Assembly (NCBI GenBank): GCA_040080965.1 | Contig: JBEBHH010000009.1 | Coordinates: 39,108 to 103,107, forward strand | Length of the DNA: 64,000 nt | From: SHZI01 sp040080965 | GTDB taxonomy: Bacteria; Pseudomonadota; Gammaproteobacteria; Steroidobacterales; GCA-2729495 | Reading direction: 5' to 3' | Shown: piece after piece, positions 52,822 to 60,538 of the stretch | How positions within the stretch are numbered: the first letter of the stretch is position 1 | Layout of the letters: every line of letters begins with the position of its first letter | Program-made: the position numbers and the translations under genes | Notes under the pieces: generated by a model | Databases searched by the model: none | What the model was told of the DNA's origin: nothing | Seen by the model: the letters and a program-made list of their open reading frames with translations, nothing else

Positions 52822-53475
52822 ATGGACAGGCGATCCGCAGCCTACCTACAGAAGCTCGACGAGCTTCTCGCTCGGCTACCGGCAATTAAGGGGTCGTGGT
52901 GGTCGTCCACGATGGGTGGCGGATTCAAGGACACTGTGGGACTTGAGAGTTGGTATACCGAGGCAATCACGACAGTACAGTCGATATATGGAAGTAAGAG
53001 TGTTCACTACCAGCGCATCATCAATTCGTTCAACGAACGCCATATGCAGGCTCTGGAACAAGCGGAAGGCCTGATCGTGGGGACTAAGGCAAATATCGAG
53101 GGCGGATTTCTTGACGACCTTCGAACTCTTGTGTTGCTGGACATTAAAGGAGACTTCTTGGACAGCGCGCGTAAGCTACTTGACGAGGGTCAGAAGGATC
53201 CGGCAGCTGTGCTCGCGACGATCGTGCTGGAGGACTCGCTAAAGCGCCTAGCGGGACGCTCCGGAATGGGCGACGCCCAGGGCAAGGAAATGGGTTTGGT
53301 GGCCGCTCTTTTACTTAGAGAGAGCGTCATCGAAAAGTCCACCAATCAGTCGATTCAAAGTTTCAAGAACCTACGGAACGCTGCCCTGCACGCACAATGG
53401 CACGAAGTGTCCGGTGAGTCAGTATCCCTACTGCTAGCATTCTTGCCCATGTTTATCGAAAAGCACGGCATCTAG
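52822..53475 (+). CDS. hypothetical protein with HEPN-like C-terminus
   Basis: A 217-residue protein of no named family by eye. Helical throughout. The C-terminal half has the order DFLDSARKLLDEGQKDPAAV, VLEDSLKRLAGRSG, and NLRNAALHAQWHEVSGESV, where R185-N-A-A-L-H190 fits the Rx4-6H signature of HEPN ribonucleases, common in defence and toxin systems. The motif alone is short, so function is tentative. ATG at 52822 is preferred; a GTG at 52780 would start inside the damaged attC. Lower GC than the window. Confidence 0.6.
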   Translation: MDRRSAAYLQKLDELLARLPAIKGSWWSSTMGGGFKDTVGLESWYTEAITTVQSIYGSKSVHYQRIINSFNERHMQALEQAEGLIVGTKANIEGGFLDDLRTLVLLDIKGDFLDSARKLLDEGQKDPAAVLATIVLEDSLKRLAGRSGMGDAQGKEMGLVAALLLRESVIEKSTNQSIQSFKNLRNAALHAQWHEVSGESVSLLLAFLPMFIEKHGI

Positions 53476-53668
53476 CGCACCACCCACAGCTCCATCACTA
53501 CCCCCGCCTCTCGCAGCGCCCGCGCCAAGTGCATGTTCCACGAAGTCGTCGGCAACAACTTCGAAGTCATCCGCGTCCCCCTCTACGACGGCGCCCAGTA
53601 CAGCGACGACTTCCTGCGCCTGAACCCCAACCATGCCGTCCCGGTGCTGGAGATCACCTGGGGTAACG
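53476..53668 (+). pseudogene. glutathione S-transferase N-terminal fragment
   Basis: Immediately after the TAG of the previous gene and in the same frame, translation gives a thioredoxin-fold GST start: SARAKCMFHEVVGNNFEVIR, then VPLYDGAQYSDDFLRLNPNH and AVPVLEITWG. There is no start codon at the proper N-terminus and homology ends after about 60 residues. The upstream end seems cut by the cassette region, the downstream end by a junction at about 53669. Confidence 0.75.
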
Positions 53669-53764
53669 GGCTATTTCTACTTCCGATGGCGCCTTTGGAC
53701 GCACAAGCATCCGGAGGAGCCGGGTTCCCGGGACGAGCCCTGGGTGAGGCCGTTTAAGGGGTAG
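53669..53764 (+). pseudogene. orphan C-terminal fragment in another frame
   Basis: Right where the GST homology stops, a different frame gives a protein-like end: GYFYFRWRLWTHKHPEEPGS then RDEPWVRPFKG and TAG at 53762-53764. It has no start. It is either the tail of a second deleted gene joined here, or chance. I do not recognise the family. Confidence 0.4.
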
Positions 53765-53773
53765 CATCGGCCC

Positions 53774-54415
53774 ATGAGCCACCTAACCATCTGGACCTAC
53801 GACTGGGTCCCCGAAATGCCCCGCGGCTTCGTCCGGGATCTCCGCCTCCGCTGGGCCTGTGAGGAAGCCGGTCGCCCGTACACGGTGCGCACCATCCCCT
53901 TCGACGGCCGCGAGACCAACCATCTCGCCCAGCAGCCCTTCGGCCAGGTCCCGTTCCTGACCGATGGCGACCTGGAGGTCTTCGAAAGCGGCGCCGGGCT
54001 GCTCCACCTCGCCCGGCAGAGCGACAGGCTCATGCCCCGGGACCCGGCCGGGGAAGCGGCAACGGTGCAGTGGACGGTCGCCGCGCTCAACTCCATCGAG
54101 ATGATCACCGTGCCCTGGTGGTTCCTGAAGAAGTCCGGCGACGCGGACAACGCCCTCACCGGCTGGATGGGCAAGCGCCTCGACCAACTGGAAAAGGTAC
54201 TGGGCGGGCGGGAATGGCTCGCCGCCGGCCGCTTCACCGTCGCCGACCTGCTCATGGCCGACGTGCTCCGCATTCCGGACGTCCGGTCCTTCGGAAACCG
54301 GCCCGCGACGGAGGCCTATGTCAGTCGTGTGACCGGGCGCGCCGCGTTCCAGAAGGCGCGGGCGGACCAGGTTCGGGAGTTCGAGGCGGCGGATTGGGAG
54401 CGGGTGGCGGGATGA
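53774..54415 (+). CDS. glutathione S-transferase
   Basis: A 213-residue cytosolic GST. N-terminal thioredoxin fold with the cis-Pro turn FGQVPFLTDGDLEVFESGAG, and a helical C-terminal domain with FTVADLLMADVLR (the conserved N-capping/GST motif region). It starts with WTYDWVPEMPRGFVRDLRLR, so the position of the usual Ser/Cys is not clear. Ten base pairs after the remnant region; independent of the broken GST before it. Confidence 0.9.
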   Translation: MSHLTIWTYDWVPEMPRGFVRDLRLRWACEEAGRPYTVRTIPFDGRETNHLAQQPFGQVPFLTDGDLEVFESGAGLLHLARQSDRLMPRDPAGEAATVQWTVAALNSIEMITVPWWFLKKSGDADNALTGWMGKRLDQLEKVLGGREWLAAGRFTVADLLMADVLRIPDVRSFGNRPATEAYVSRVTGRAAFQKARADQVREFEAADWERVAG

Positions 54416-54419
54416 GTCG

Positions 54420-54442
54420 ACACTGTTAATAGTGTGTCTTTT
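54420..54442 (+). terminator. candidate weak intrinsic terminator after GST
   Basis: ACACT-GTTAAT-AGTGT hairpin (54420-54435) followed by GTCTTTTAT. Short 5-bp stem with a modest T run, 5 bp past the GST stop; plausible but weak. Confidence 0.35.
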
Positions 54443-54478
54443 ATAAGCCGCTGTTTTATCTGATTTTGTGAGTCTCCC

Positions 54479-54682
54479 GTGGACACAGCAACGCTACTCT
54501 GGGGGCTGCTCTTCAGCTCCATCGGGCTGGGGTTCTTCCTGTACGGGAAGAAGCAGCGGGCTATCGTGCCGCTGGTCTGCGGGCTGGCCCTGATGATCTT
54601 TCCGTACTTTGTGGCCAGCAATCTCGTGCTGGTCGCGGTGGGCGTCGTGCTGACGGTGATTCCGTATTTCGTGCGGCTTTGA
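54479..54682 (+). CDS. small inner-membrane protein
   Basis: A 67-residue, almost entirely hydrophobic protein with two or three membrane segments: LLWGLLFSSIGLGFFLYG, then IVPLVCGLALMIFPYFVASN and LVLVAVGVVLTVIPYFV. GTG start at 54479. Similar short proteins occur in Xanthomonadales without known function. Monocistronic by position, with hicBA convergent downstream. Confidence 0.7.
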   Translation: MDTATLLWGLLFSSIGLGFFLYGKKQRAIVPLVCGLALMIFPYFVASNLVLVAVGVVLTVIPYFVRL

Positions 54683-54759
54683 GGATGGACGGTCGGGTCG
54701 TTCTCGGCCGTTATGCGTCAACTCCTGCTGCCGGTGGGAACTGTGACGTCCCCGACGGT

Positions 54760-54948
54760 TCAGGTCGATACCGGGATACCCAGCTCCCGGCAGATCTTCC
54801 GTGCGAGATGCTCGTTGATCTCGGCGTGCCGGGGCACGGCACTCCGCTTCCGCACGGCCGGATTTCCCCACCAGGAATGCCGGCCGCCCTCGCGCAGCAG
54901 AACGCACCCGTGCCCCGACAGGTGTCGGAGCAGATCGCGCCGCTTCAC
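54760..54948 (-). CDS. hicA: HicA family mRNA interferase toxin
   Basis: A 62-residue HicA, dsRBD-like RNase. Catalytic H24 in LREGGRHSWWGNP, preceded by MKRRDLLRHLSGHGCVL and followed by SAVPRHAEINEHLARKICRE, all diagnostic. Its ATG overlaps the hicB stop by 4 bp. The order antitoxin-toxin (hicB-hicA) is seen in part of the family. Confidence 0.93.
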   Translation of the reverse strand: MKRRDLLRHLSGHGCVLLREGGRHSWWGNPAVRKRSAVPRHAEINEHLARKICRELGIPVST

Positions 54949-55157
54949 AGAGCGATGGTCAGTTCTTCGTAGCCTTCACCAGCCGCGCGGCGGGCCTCGG
55001 CGCGGTTGAACTCGAGCGCCTCCCCGAGCGTGACTCGAAGGGTCTTCAGCAACGCCGCCCGGCTTCGTTCCTGGCAGTTCACGCCCGGTACTTCCTCGAC
55101 CCAGCCGATCCACCACTTCCCGGCTTGCTTGATGACGGCGTTGTACGTCTGATCCAT
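54945..55157 (-). CDS. hicB: HicB family antitoxin
   Basis: A 70-residue antitoxin: YNAVIKQAGKWWIGWVEEVP is the HicB RNase-H-like fold start, with GVNCQERSRAALLKTLRVTL after it. No obvious DNA-binding C-terminal domain, so it is the short form. Start at 55157 because GGAGGAGA lies 8 bp upstream. An in-frame ATG at 55250 would add a 31-residue very basic extension (MKRITKKSPQSSTRRRVR) and overlap the ABC gene stop as ATGA; either could be used. Confidence 0.85.
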   Translation of the reverse strand: MDQTYNAVIKQAGKWWIGWVEEVPGVNCQERSRAALLKTLRVTLGEALEFNRAEARRAAGEGYEELTIAL

Positions 55158-55246
55158 GGCTGGTCTCCTCCGCGGGGCTTTGGATTTCACCGCGGAGCGA
55201 ACCCGTCGTCGAGTAGAAGATTGCGGCGATTTCTTGGTGATTCGCT

Positions 55247-57031
55247 TCATGCTCGCCAGCATGCCACGCTCGACTTGCCCGACGTCAACAGCGGCGGCTC
55301 CTCCTCGCCGCATCGCCCAAACGCCACCGGACACCGCGTCCGGAACGCACACCCTCCCGGCGGCGCCAGCGGCGACGGCACCTCTCCCTTGGCCAGCGCC
55401 TTCACGCGGGTCTTCTCCAGCCGCGGGTCGGGGATCGGCACGGCGGCCATCAGCGCTCGGGTGTAGGGGTGCTGCGGGTTCCGGTACAGCTCGTCGGCAT
55501 CCGCCAGCTCCATCACTTTGCCCAGGTACATCACCAGCACCCGGTGGGAAAGGCGGCGCACGACGGCCAGGTCGTGGGAGATGAAGATCAGCGCGAGGCT
55601 GAGCCGCGCCTGCAGTTCCAGCAGGAGGGAGACGATCTGGGCCTGGACGGTGACGTCCAGGGCGCTCACCGCCTCGTCGCACACCAGCAGTTTCGGTTTC
55701 AGGATCAGTGCCCGGGCGATCCCCACCCGCTGGCACTGGCCGCCGGAGAACTGGTGGGGGTAGCGGTTGCGCCACTCGGGGTCCAGGCCCACCTGGAGCA
55801 TCGCCTCGCTGACCCGGGCGGTGATGTCCGCGTTGCTCAAGGTTGGCTCGAACACCTGCAGCGGCTCCGCGATGGTCTCGCCCACCGTCATGCGCGGATC
55901 GAGGGCCGCCAGCGGGTCCTGGAACACCAGCTGCATGTCGCGGCGGGATTCCCGCACTTCGTTCTCGGGCAGCTGGGCCAGCTGCTTGCCCAGCAGGCAC
56001 ACGGTGCCGCCGGTGGGGCGGACGAGGCGGAGCACCGCCCGGGCCAGCGTCGACTTGCCGGAGCCGGACTCGCCGACCACGCCCAACGTTTCGCCGGCGC
56101 GGAGTTCCAGCGACACACCGTCCAGCGCGCGCAGGATCTTGGGGCTAGCGAACAGGCCGGGCTGGTCCACCGGGTAATGCACCTCCAGGTCGTCCAGCTT
56201 CAGCACCGGCGCCGAGTTTCCGAACCGAAGTACCGGCACCTCTTGGTCTAACCGCGGGACCGCGGCGAGCAATTCCCTCGCATAGTCGGTACGCGGATTA
56301 TGGAAGCAATCGTCGATCGGGCCCTGCTCCTGGCACTCGCCGTTCTTCATCACCAGGAGCCGGTCGCAGGTGCCGGCCGCCACACCCAGGTCGTGGGTGA
56401 TCAGCAGGATCGCCGTGCCAAAGCTCACCCGCAGCTCCGCCATCAGCGCCAGGATCTGGGCCTGCACCGTCACGTCCAGCGCGGTGGTCGGCTCGTCGGC
56501 GATCAGCAGCGCGGGGCGGCAGAGCAGCGCGGTGGCGATCATCACCCGCTGGCGCATGCCACCGGACAGTTCGTGGGGATACATCCGCAGCCGGGACGCC
56601 GGGTCGGTGATGTGCACGGCGTCCAGAAGCTTCGTGCACTCGGCTCTCGCGGCAGCGCCCCTCAGGCCCCGGTGCTCCTTCAGCACCAGCCCCATCTGGT
56701 CGCCGATCGTCAGGTAGGGATTCAGCGACGTCATCGGGTCCTGGAACACCATCGCGATCCGGTCGCCGCGAATTTCCTTCAGCCGGGCCTCCCGCATCCC
56801 GACCAACTCGGTGCCCTCGAAGCGGATGCTGCCCGACACCCGGCCGTTGTCCGCCATGAGCCCCAGCACCGCCATGGCCGCCTGGGTCTTGCCCGAGCCG
56901 GACTCGCCCACGATTCCCAGCACCTCGCCGGGCTTCAGCTGGAAGGACAGGTCCTTCACCGCGTGCACGGGGCCGTCCCGCGTCTCGAAGGACACGTTCA
57001 GGTTGTTTACTTCAAGGAGCTCGGCGCTCAT
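55247..57031 (-). CDS. fused double ATP-binding subunit of an oligopeptide/dipeptide ABC importer
   Basis: A 594-residue fusion of two OppD/OppF-type ATPases. First NBD: Walker A GIVGESGSGKTQAAMAV, signature LSGGMRQRVMIATAL, LIADEPTTALDVT. Second NBD from about residue 285: GVVGESGSGKSTLARAVLRL, FSGGQCQRVGIARAL, VCDEAVSALDVT; then the C-terminal oligopeptide domain (LYRNPQHPYTRALMAAVPIP) with a Cys cluster AFRTRCPVAFGRCGEE. This is the YejF/GsiA layout. Last gene of the opp operon; start overlaps the oppC stop by 4 bp. Confidence 0.95.
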   Translation of the reverse strand: MSAELLEVNNLNVSFETRDGPVHAVKDLSFQLKPGEVLGIVGESGSGKTQAAMAVLGLMADNGRVSGSIRFEGTELVGMREARLKEIRGDRIAMVFQDPMTSLNPYLTIGDQMGLVLKEHRGLRGAAARAECTKLLDAVHITDPASRLRMYPHELSGGMRQRVMIATALLCRPALLIADEPTTALDVTVQAQILALMAELRVSFGTAILLITHDLGVAAGTCDRLLVMKNGECQEQGPIDDCFHNPRTDYARELLAAVPRLDQEVPVLRFGNSAPVLKLDDLEVHYPVDQPGLFASPKILRALDGVSLELRAGETLGVVGESGSGKSTLARAVLRLVRPTGGTVCLLGKQLAQLPENEVRESRRDMQLVFQDPLAALDPRMTVGETIAEPLQVFEPTLSNADITARVSEAMLQVGLDPEWRNRYPHQFSGGQCQRVGIARALILKPKLLVCDEAVSALDVTVQAQIVSLLLELQARLSLALIFISHDLAVVRRLSHRVLVMYLGKVMELADADELYRNPQHPYTRALMAAVPIPDPRLEKTRVKALAKGEVPSPLAPPGGCAFRTRCPVAFGRCGEEEPPLLTSGKSSVACWRA

Positions 57032-57933
57032 CGGCCGCTCCGGTCCCTGGGGTCCAGCGCGTCCCGCAGGCCGTCACCCAGGTAGTTGAAGCAGAACAGC
57101 GTCACGGCCAGGAACGCGGCGGGGAACACCAGCATCCACGGCGCGTTCTCCATTTCCAGGGCGCCGTCGCTCACCATCACGCCCCAAGAGGTCATGGGCT
57201 CCTGCACGCCCAGTCCCAGGAAGCTCAGGAACGACTCCACGAGGATTACCTGGGGAATCGTGAGGGTCACGTAGATCACCACCACGCCCAGCAGGTTCGG
57301 CACGATGTGCTTCAGGATGATGCGGCCGGGTCTCACGCCGGACACCCGCGCCGCCTCGATGAACTCCCGCTGCTTCAGCCCCAGCGTCTGGCCCCGGACG
57401 ATGCGGGCCATGTCCAGCCAGTTGATGGCGCCGATCGCCACGAAGATCAGCAGGATGTTCCGGCCGAACAGCACCATCAGCAGGATCACGAGGAACATGA
57501 AGGGCAGCGCGTAGAGGATGTCGACGATGCGCATCATCACCCGGTCTACCCGGCCGCCGAGGAAGCCGGCGGTGGCACCCCAGGCGATGCCGATGACCAG
57601 GCTCACCAGCGTGGAGACGACGCCGATGAGCAGGGACAGGCGGCCGCCGATCAGTGTGCGGGTGAACAGGTCCCTCCCCAGTGAGTCGGTGCCGAAGAAG
57701 TGGCCGCCCGTCAGGGGCGGCACGGCGATCTCGTCCCAGTTGGGCTTGTCGAAGCGGTAGCCGGTCAGGGACGGGCCGACGAGGACGAGCACCACGAGGA
57801 TGCCGAGCAGGATGACGGCCGTCATGGCGGCGCGGTTGTGGCGGAGGGTTTGCCAGGCGTCGGACCAGAGGCTGCGGGGGGCTTCGGGGGGAGTGGTCGC
57901 GGCTAAAGCCGCTCCTACGACGGGAGCATTCAT
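57028..57933 (-). CDS. oppC: ABC transporter permease, OppC type
   Basis: A 301-residue permease with six membrane segments; EAA loop ARVSGVRPGRIILKHIVPNL. After the N-terminal helix comes HFFGTDSLGRDLFTRTLIGG, characteristic of OppC/DppC. Residues about 4-11 (VVGAALAATT) are encoded by a REP unit read in frame (57896-57918). ATG at 57933, overlapping the oppB stop by 4 bp. Works with oppA, oppB and the fused ATPase. Confidence 0.93.
   Translation of the reverse strand: MNAPVVGAALAATTPPEAPRSLWSDAWQTLRHNRAAMTAVILLGILVVLVLVGPSLTGYRFDKPNWDEIAVPPLTGGHFFGTDSLGRDLFTRTLIGGRLSLLIGVVSTLVSLVIGIAWGATAGFLGGRVDRVMMRIVDILYALPFMFLVILLMVLFGRNILLIFVAIGAINWLDMARIVRGQTLGLKQREFIEAARVSGVRPGRIILKHIVPNLLGVVVIYVTLTIPQVILVESFLSFLGLGVQEPMTSWGVMVSDGALEMENAPWMLVFPAAFLAVTLFCFNYLGDGLRDALDPRDRSGR
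57896..57918 (-). repeat. REP unit inside the oppC coding sequence
   Basis: On the minus strand GTAGGAGCGGCTTTAGCCGC followed by GAC, one mismatch from the unit at 51398. It encodes VGAALAAT in the non-conserved N-terminus of OppC; the GTA phase avoids the TAG stop. Confidence 0.85.
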
Positions 57934-58865
57934 TCCCGGGACCTCGGATCGAGCCAGCCATAAGCCAGGTCCACCAGGAAGTTGAACAGGATGATCAGCG
58001 CGCCGTAGAAGACCACGATGCCAAGCACCAGGGTGTAGTCCCGGTTCAGCGCGCCGGTGACGAAGTAGCGGCCCAGGCCGGGCAGGTCGAAGATCGTCTC
58101 GATCACCACCGAGCCCGTGATGAGGCCGGCGGTGGCGGGGCCCAGGTAGGAGATCACGGGAATCAGCGCGGGCTTCAGCGCGTGGCGTAGCAGGATCGTC
58201 AGGGTGGAGAGGCCCTGGGCCCGGGCCGTGCGGACGTAGTTGCTGCGCAGGACCTCGATCATGCTGCCCCGGGTGAGCCGGGCGATGTAGGCCACCTGGG
58301 TGAGCGCGAGCGTGAAGACGGGCAGCACCAGGTTCCGCCAGCCGCCGTCCGCGGCGGAGCCCTCGCCCAGTCCGCCGGCAGGCAGCCAGCCCAGGTACAC
58401 CGCGAAGACCAGCACCAGCAGCGGACCCACCACGAAGTTGGGCACGGAGATGCCCGTCATGGCCACGGCCATGGTGCCGTAGTCGGCGGGCCGGTTCTGG
58501 CGCAGTGCCGCCAGGCTGCCCAGGGACACGCCCACCACCACCGCGATCAGCATGGCGAGCCCGCCCAGCTGCAGCGACACGGGAAAGCCGCTGGCGATCA
58601 GCTCCGTGACCGTCCGGTCCCGGTACTGGAAGGACGGGCCGAAGTCGCCCTGGGCCAGGTTCCACAGGTAGCGGCCGAACTGCTGGTACAGCGGCTCGTC
58701 CAGGTGGTACGCGGCCCGCAGGTTCGCCTCGATCTCCGGCGCCAGGCGCTTCTCCGTGTCGAAGGGCCCGCCCGGCGCCATCCGCATCATGAAGAAGGTG
58801 ACGGCGATCAGGATGAGCAGCGTCGGGATCGACTCGAGCAGGCGGCGGAGGATGAGGCGCAGCAT
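57930..58865 (-). CDS. oppB: ABC transporter permease, OppB type
   Basis: A 311-residue permease. Typical OppB start LILRRLLESIPTLLILIAVT and FFMMRMAPGGPFD, with GDFGPSFQYRDRTV after the second segment; EAA loop ARAQGLSTLTILLRHALKPA. Six membrane helices. ATG at 58865, 17 bp after oppA; the open frame further upstream lies in oppA. Confidence 0.93.
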   Translation of the reverse strand: MLRLILRRLLESIPTLLILIAVTFFMMRMAPGGPFDTEKRLAPEIEANLRAAYHLDEPLYQQFGRYLWNLAQGDFGPSFQYRDRTVTELIASGFPVSLQLGGLAMLIAVVVGVSLGSLAALRQNRPADYGTMAVAMTGISVPNFVVGPLLVLVFAVYLGWLPAGGLGEGSAADGGWRNLVLPVFTLALTQVAYIARLTRGSMIEVLRSNYVRTARAQGLSTLTILLRHALKPALIPVISYLGPATAGLITGSVVIETIFDLPGLGRYFVTGALNRDYTLVLGIVVFYGALIILFNFLVDLAYGWLDPRSRE

Positions 58866-58882
58866 GGCGGGTATGCCGGGGG

Positions 58883-60538
58883 TCAGTGCTTCAGGATGCG
58901 GACGAAGCGGCTGTGATGGTGGTCCAGGATGTTGGACTCGTAGCCCTGCACCCAGGGCTTCACCATGCGCTTGGTCACGTAGAAGTAGATGGGCAGGATC
59001 GGCATGTCGTCCAGTGCGATCCGCTCGGCCTCCTCGAGCATGGCCATCCTCGTCGCGGCATCCTCCTCCCGGGTGGCCCGGCCGACCAGCTCGTCGAAGC
59101 GCGGGTTGTTGTAGGCCATGTCGTTCTGGCCGTGGGTGCTGAGCAGGATCTCGAGGAAGGTGTAGGGGTCGTCGTAGTCGCCGATCCAGCCCTGGCGGAA
59201 CAGCTGGGTGTCGATCTTGGTGCGGCGGGTCTGCAGGAACACCTGCCACTCCTGGCTCAGGATCTCGGTCTCGACGCCCAGCACGTCCCGCCACATGGCA
59301 GCCATGGCCACGGCCAGGCGCCGGTGGTTGGTCTCGGTGTTGTAGAGGAGCTGCATGCGGAGCGGCTTCTCCGGCGAATAGCCGGCCTCCGCGTACAGGC
59401 GGCGGGCTTCCGCGTTCCGCTGCTCCTGGGTCCAGCTGGCCCACTCCGGCGTCTGCAGCCTGTAGCCACTCACCGGCGGCACCCAGCTGTAGGCCGCGAT
59501 CTCGCCGGCCCCGCCCACCTTGTTGACGATCACGTCCCGGTCCAGCGCCATCGCCAGCGCCTTCCGCAGCGGGATGTTGTCCTTGAACGGCGGCCGGCTG
59601 GTGTTGAAGCCGTAGATGTAGCTGCCGAGATAGGGCGCTATGCGCAGCTCCTTCGGCAGGTTCTTCCGCAGCCAGGGGATCTGCCGGTTGGGCAGCGTGT
59701 AGGTCAGGTCGAACTCGCCGGCCCGGTAGCGGTTGAGCTCCGATTCCGCGCTCTCCACCGGGTAGAACCAGACCTCGGTGAGCGTGGTGTTGGCGTCGTC
59801 CCAGTAGTGCGTGTTCCGCAGGAGATGGATGTGGGACTGCACGACCCAGGCGTTCAGGCGGAACGCGCCGTTGCCCACCAGGTTGCCGGCCCGGGCGAAC
59901 TTGCCGCCGAGCTTCGCGAGCGACGGCCGGTGCACGGGGTAGGTGCTGGAGTGGTTGAGCAGGCCCAGGAAATACGGCGTGGGCGAATGCAGCCGGATCT
60001 CCAGCGTGCGGTCGTCGATGGCCCGCACCCCCAGCTGCTCCGGCGGCAGGCGGCCGCTGACCACGGCGTCCGCGTTGGCGATGGGATAGAGGATCGCGGA
60101 ATACTCGGACAGCGTCCGGGGATCGGCGCTCCGCCGCAGGCCAAACGCGAAATCCTCGGCGACCACCGGGTCGCCGTTGCTCCACCGGCCGTTGGCGCGC
60201 AGCTTGAAGGTGTAGACCCGGCCGTCGTCGCTGACGGTCCAGCTCTCGGCGGCGCCCGGGATGATGGTGCCGTCGGCCGCTTCGGTGGTCAGGCCCTCGA
60301 ACAGGTCCCGCAGGACGTTCGACGCGGTGACACCCGAGGCCCGGTGGGGATCCAGGGTTTCCGGTTCGGCGCCGTTGGCGGCCCGGAGGATCTGCTCGGC
60401 GGCCAGTTCGGTGCCGCTGGCGCCCCCGACGGCGACGGCCTGGGGCACGGGGATCGCGGCTTCCTCCCCGGGGCGGCTGCAGGCGGCCACTGCAAGGCTG
60501 GCGGCGAGGGCCACGAGCAGCCGGCGGACGTCGGTCAC
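58883..60538 (-). CDS. oppA: oligopeptide-binding lipoprotein of the ABC importer
   Basis: A 551-residue SBP family 5 protein. Lipobox LAVAAC (C19 or so) after a short signal (RRLLVALAASLAVAACS). Family signature segments: AEPETLDPHRASGVTASNVL, AEDFAFGLRRSADP, VGNGAFRLNAWVVQSHI, GWIGDYDDPYTFLEILLSTH. It catches peptides in the periplasm for OppBC. The start overlaps the mnmG stop by 4 bp, tying a transporter operon to a tRNA modification gene. Confidence 0.94.
   Translation of the reverse strand: MTDVRRLLVALAASLAVAACSRPGEEAAIPVPQAVAVGGASGTELAAEQILRAANGAEPETLDPHRASGVTASNVLRDLFEGLTTEAADGTIIPGAAESWTVSDDGRVYTFKLRANGRWSNGDPVVAEDFAFGLRRSADPRTLSEYSAILYPIANADAVVSGRLPPEQLGVRAIDDRTLEIRLHSPTPYFLGLLNHSSTYPVHRPSLAKLGGKFARAGNLVGNGAFRLNAWVVQSHIHLLRNTHYWDDANTTLTEVWFYPVESAESELNRYRAGEFDLTYTLPNRQIPWLRKNLPKELRIAPYLGSYIYGFNTSRPPFKDNIPLRKALAMALDRDVIVNKVGGAGEIAAYSWVPPVSGYRLQTPEWASWTQEQRNAEARRLYAEAGYSPEKPLRMQLLYNTETNHRRLAVAMAAMWRDVLGVETEILSQEWQVFLQTRRTKIDTQLFRQGWIGDYDDPYTFLEILLSTHGQNDMAYNNPRFDELVGRATREEDAATRMAMLEEAERIALDDMPILPIYFYVTKRMVKPWVQGYESNILDHHHSRFVRILKH

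Larger units (their letters stand above)
51572..53475 (+). mobile_element. integrase-less cluster of integron-type gene cassettes (CALIN-like)
   Basis: Three small rightward genes without family neighbours, visibly lower in GC and with different codon use from the flanks, are separated by attC-like sites. The site at 52049-52116 has the canonical form; those at 52146-52248 and 52735-52797 are partial. Two stop codons lie inside the RYYYAAC-type left boxes (CTAAC), as usual for cassettes, and GTTAGGC precedes the second gene by 9 bp. The left edge is put at a GTTAGCC box (51572-51578), which is weak. No integrase gene or attI is present. The right edge is a broken GST. Confidence 0.5.

Noticed and set aside
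51398..53475. Insertion sequence or prophage
   Set aside because: No transposase, integrase, terminal inverted repeats or target duplication could be found.
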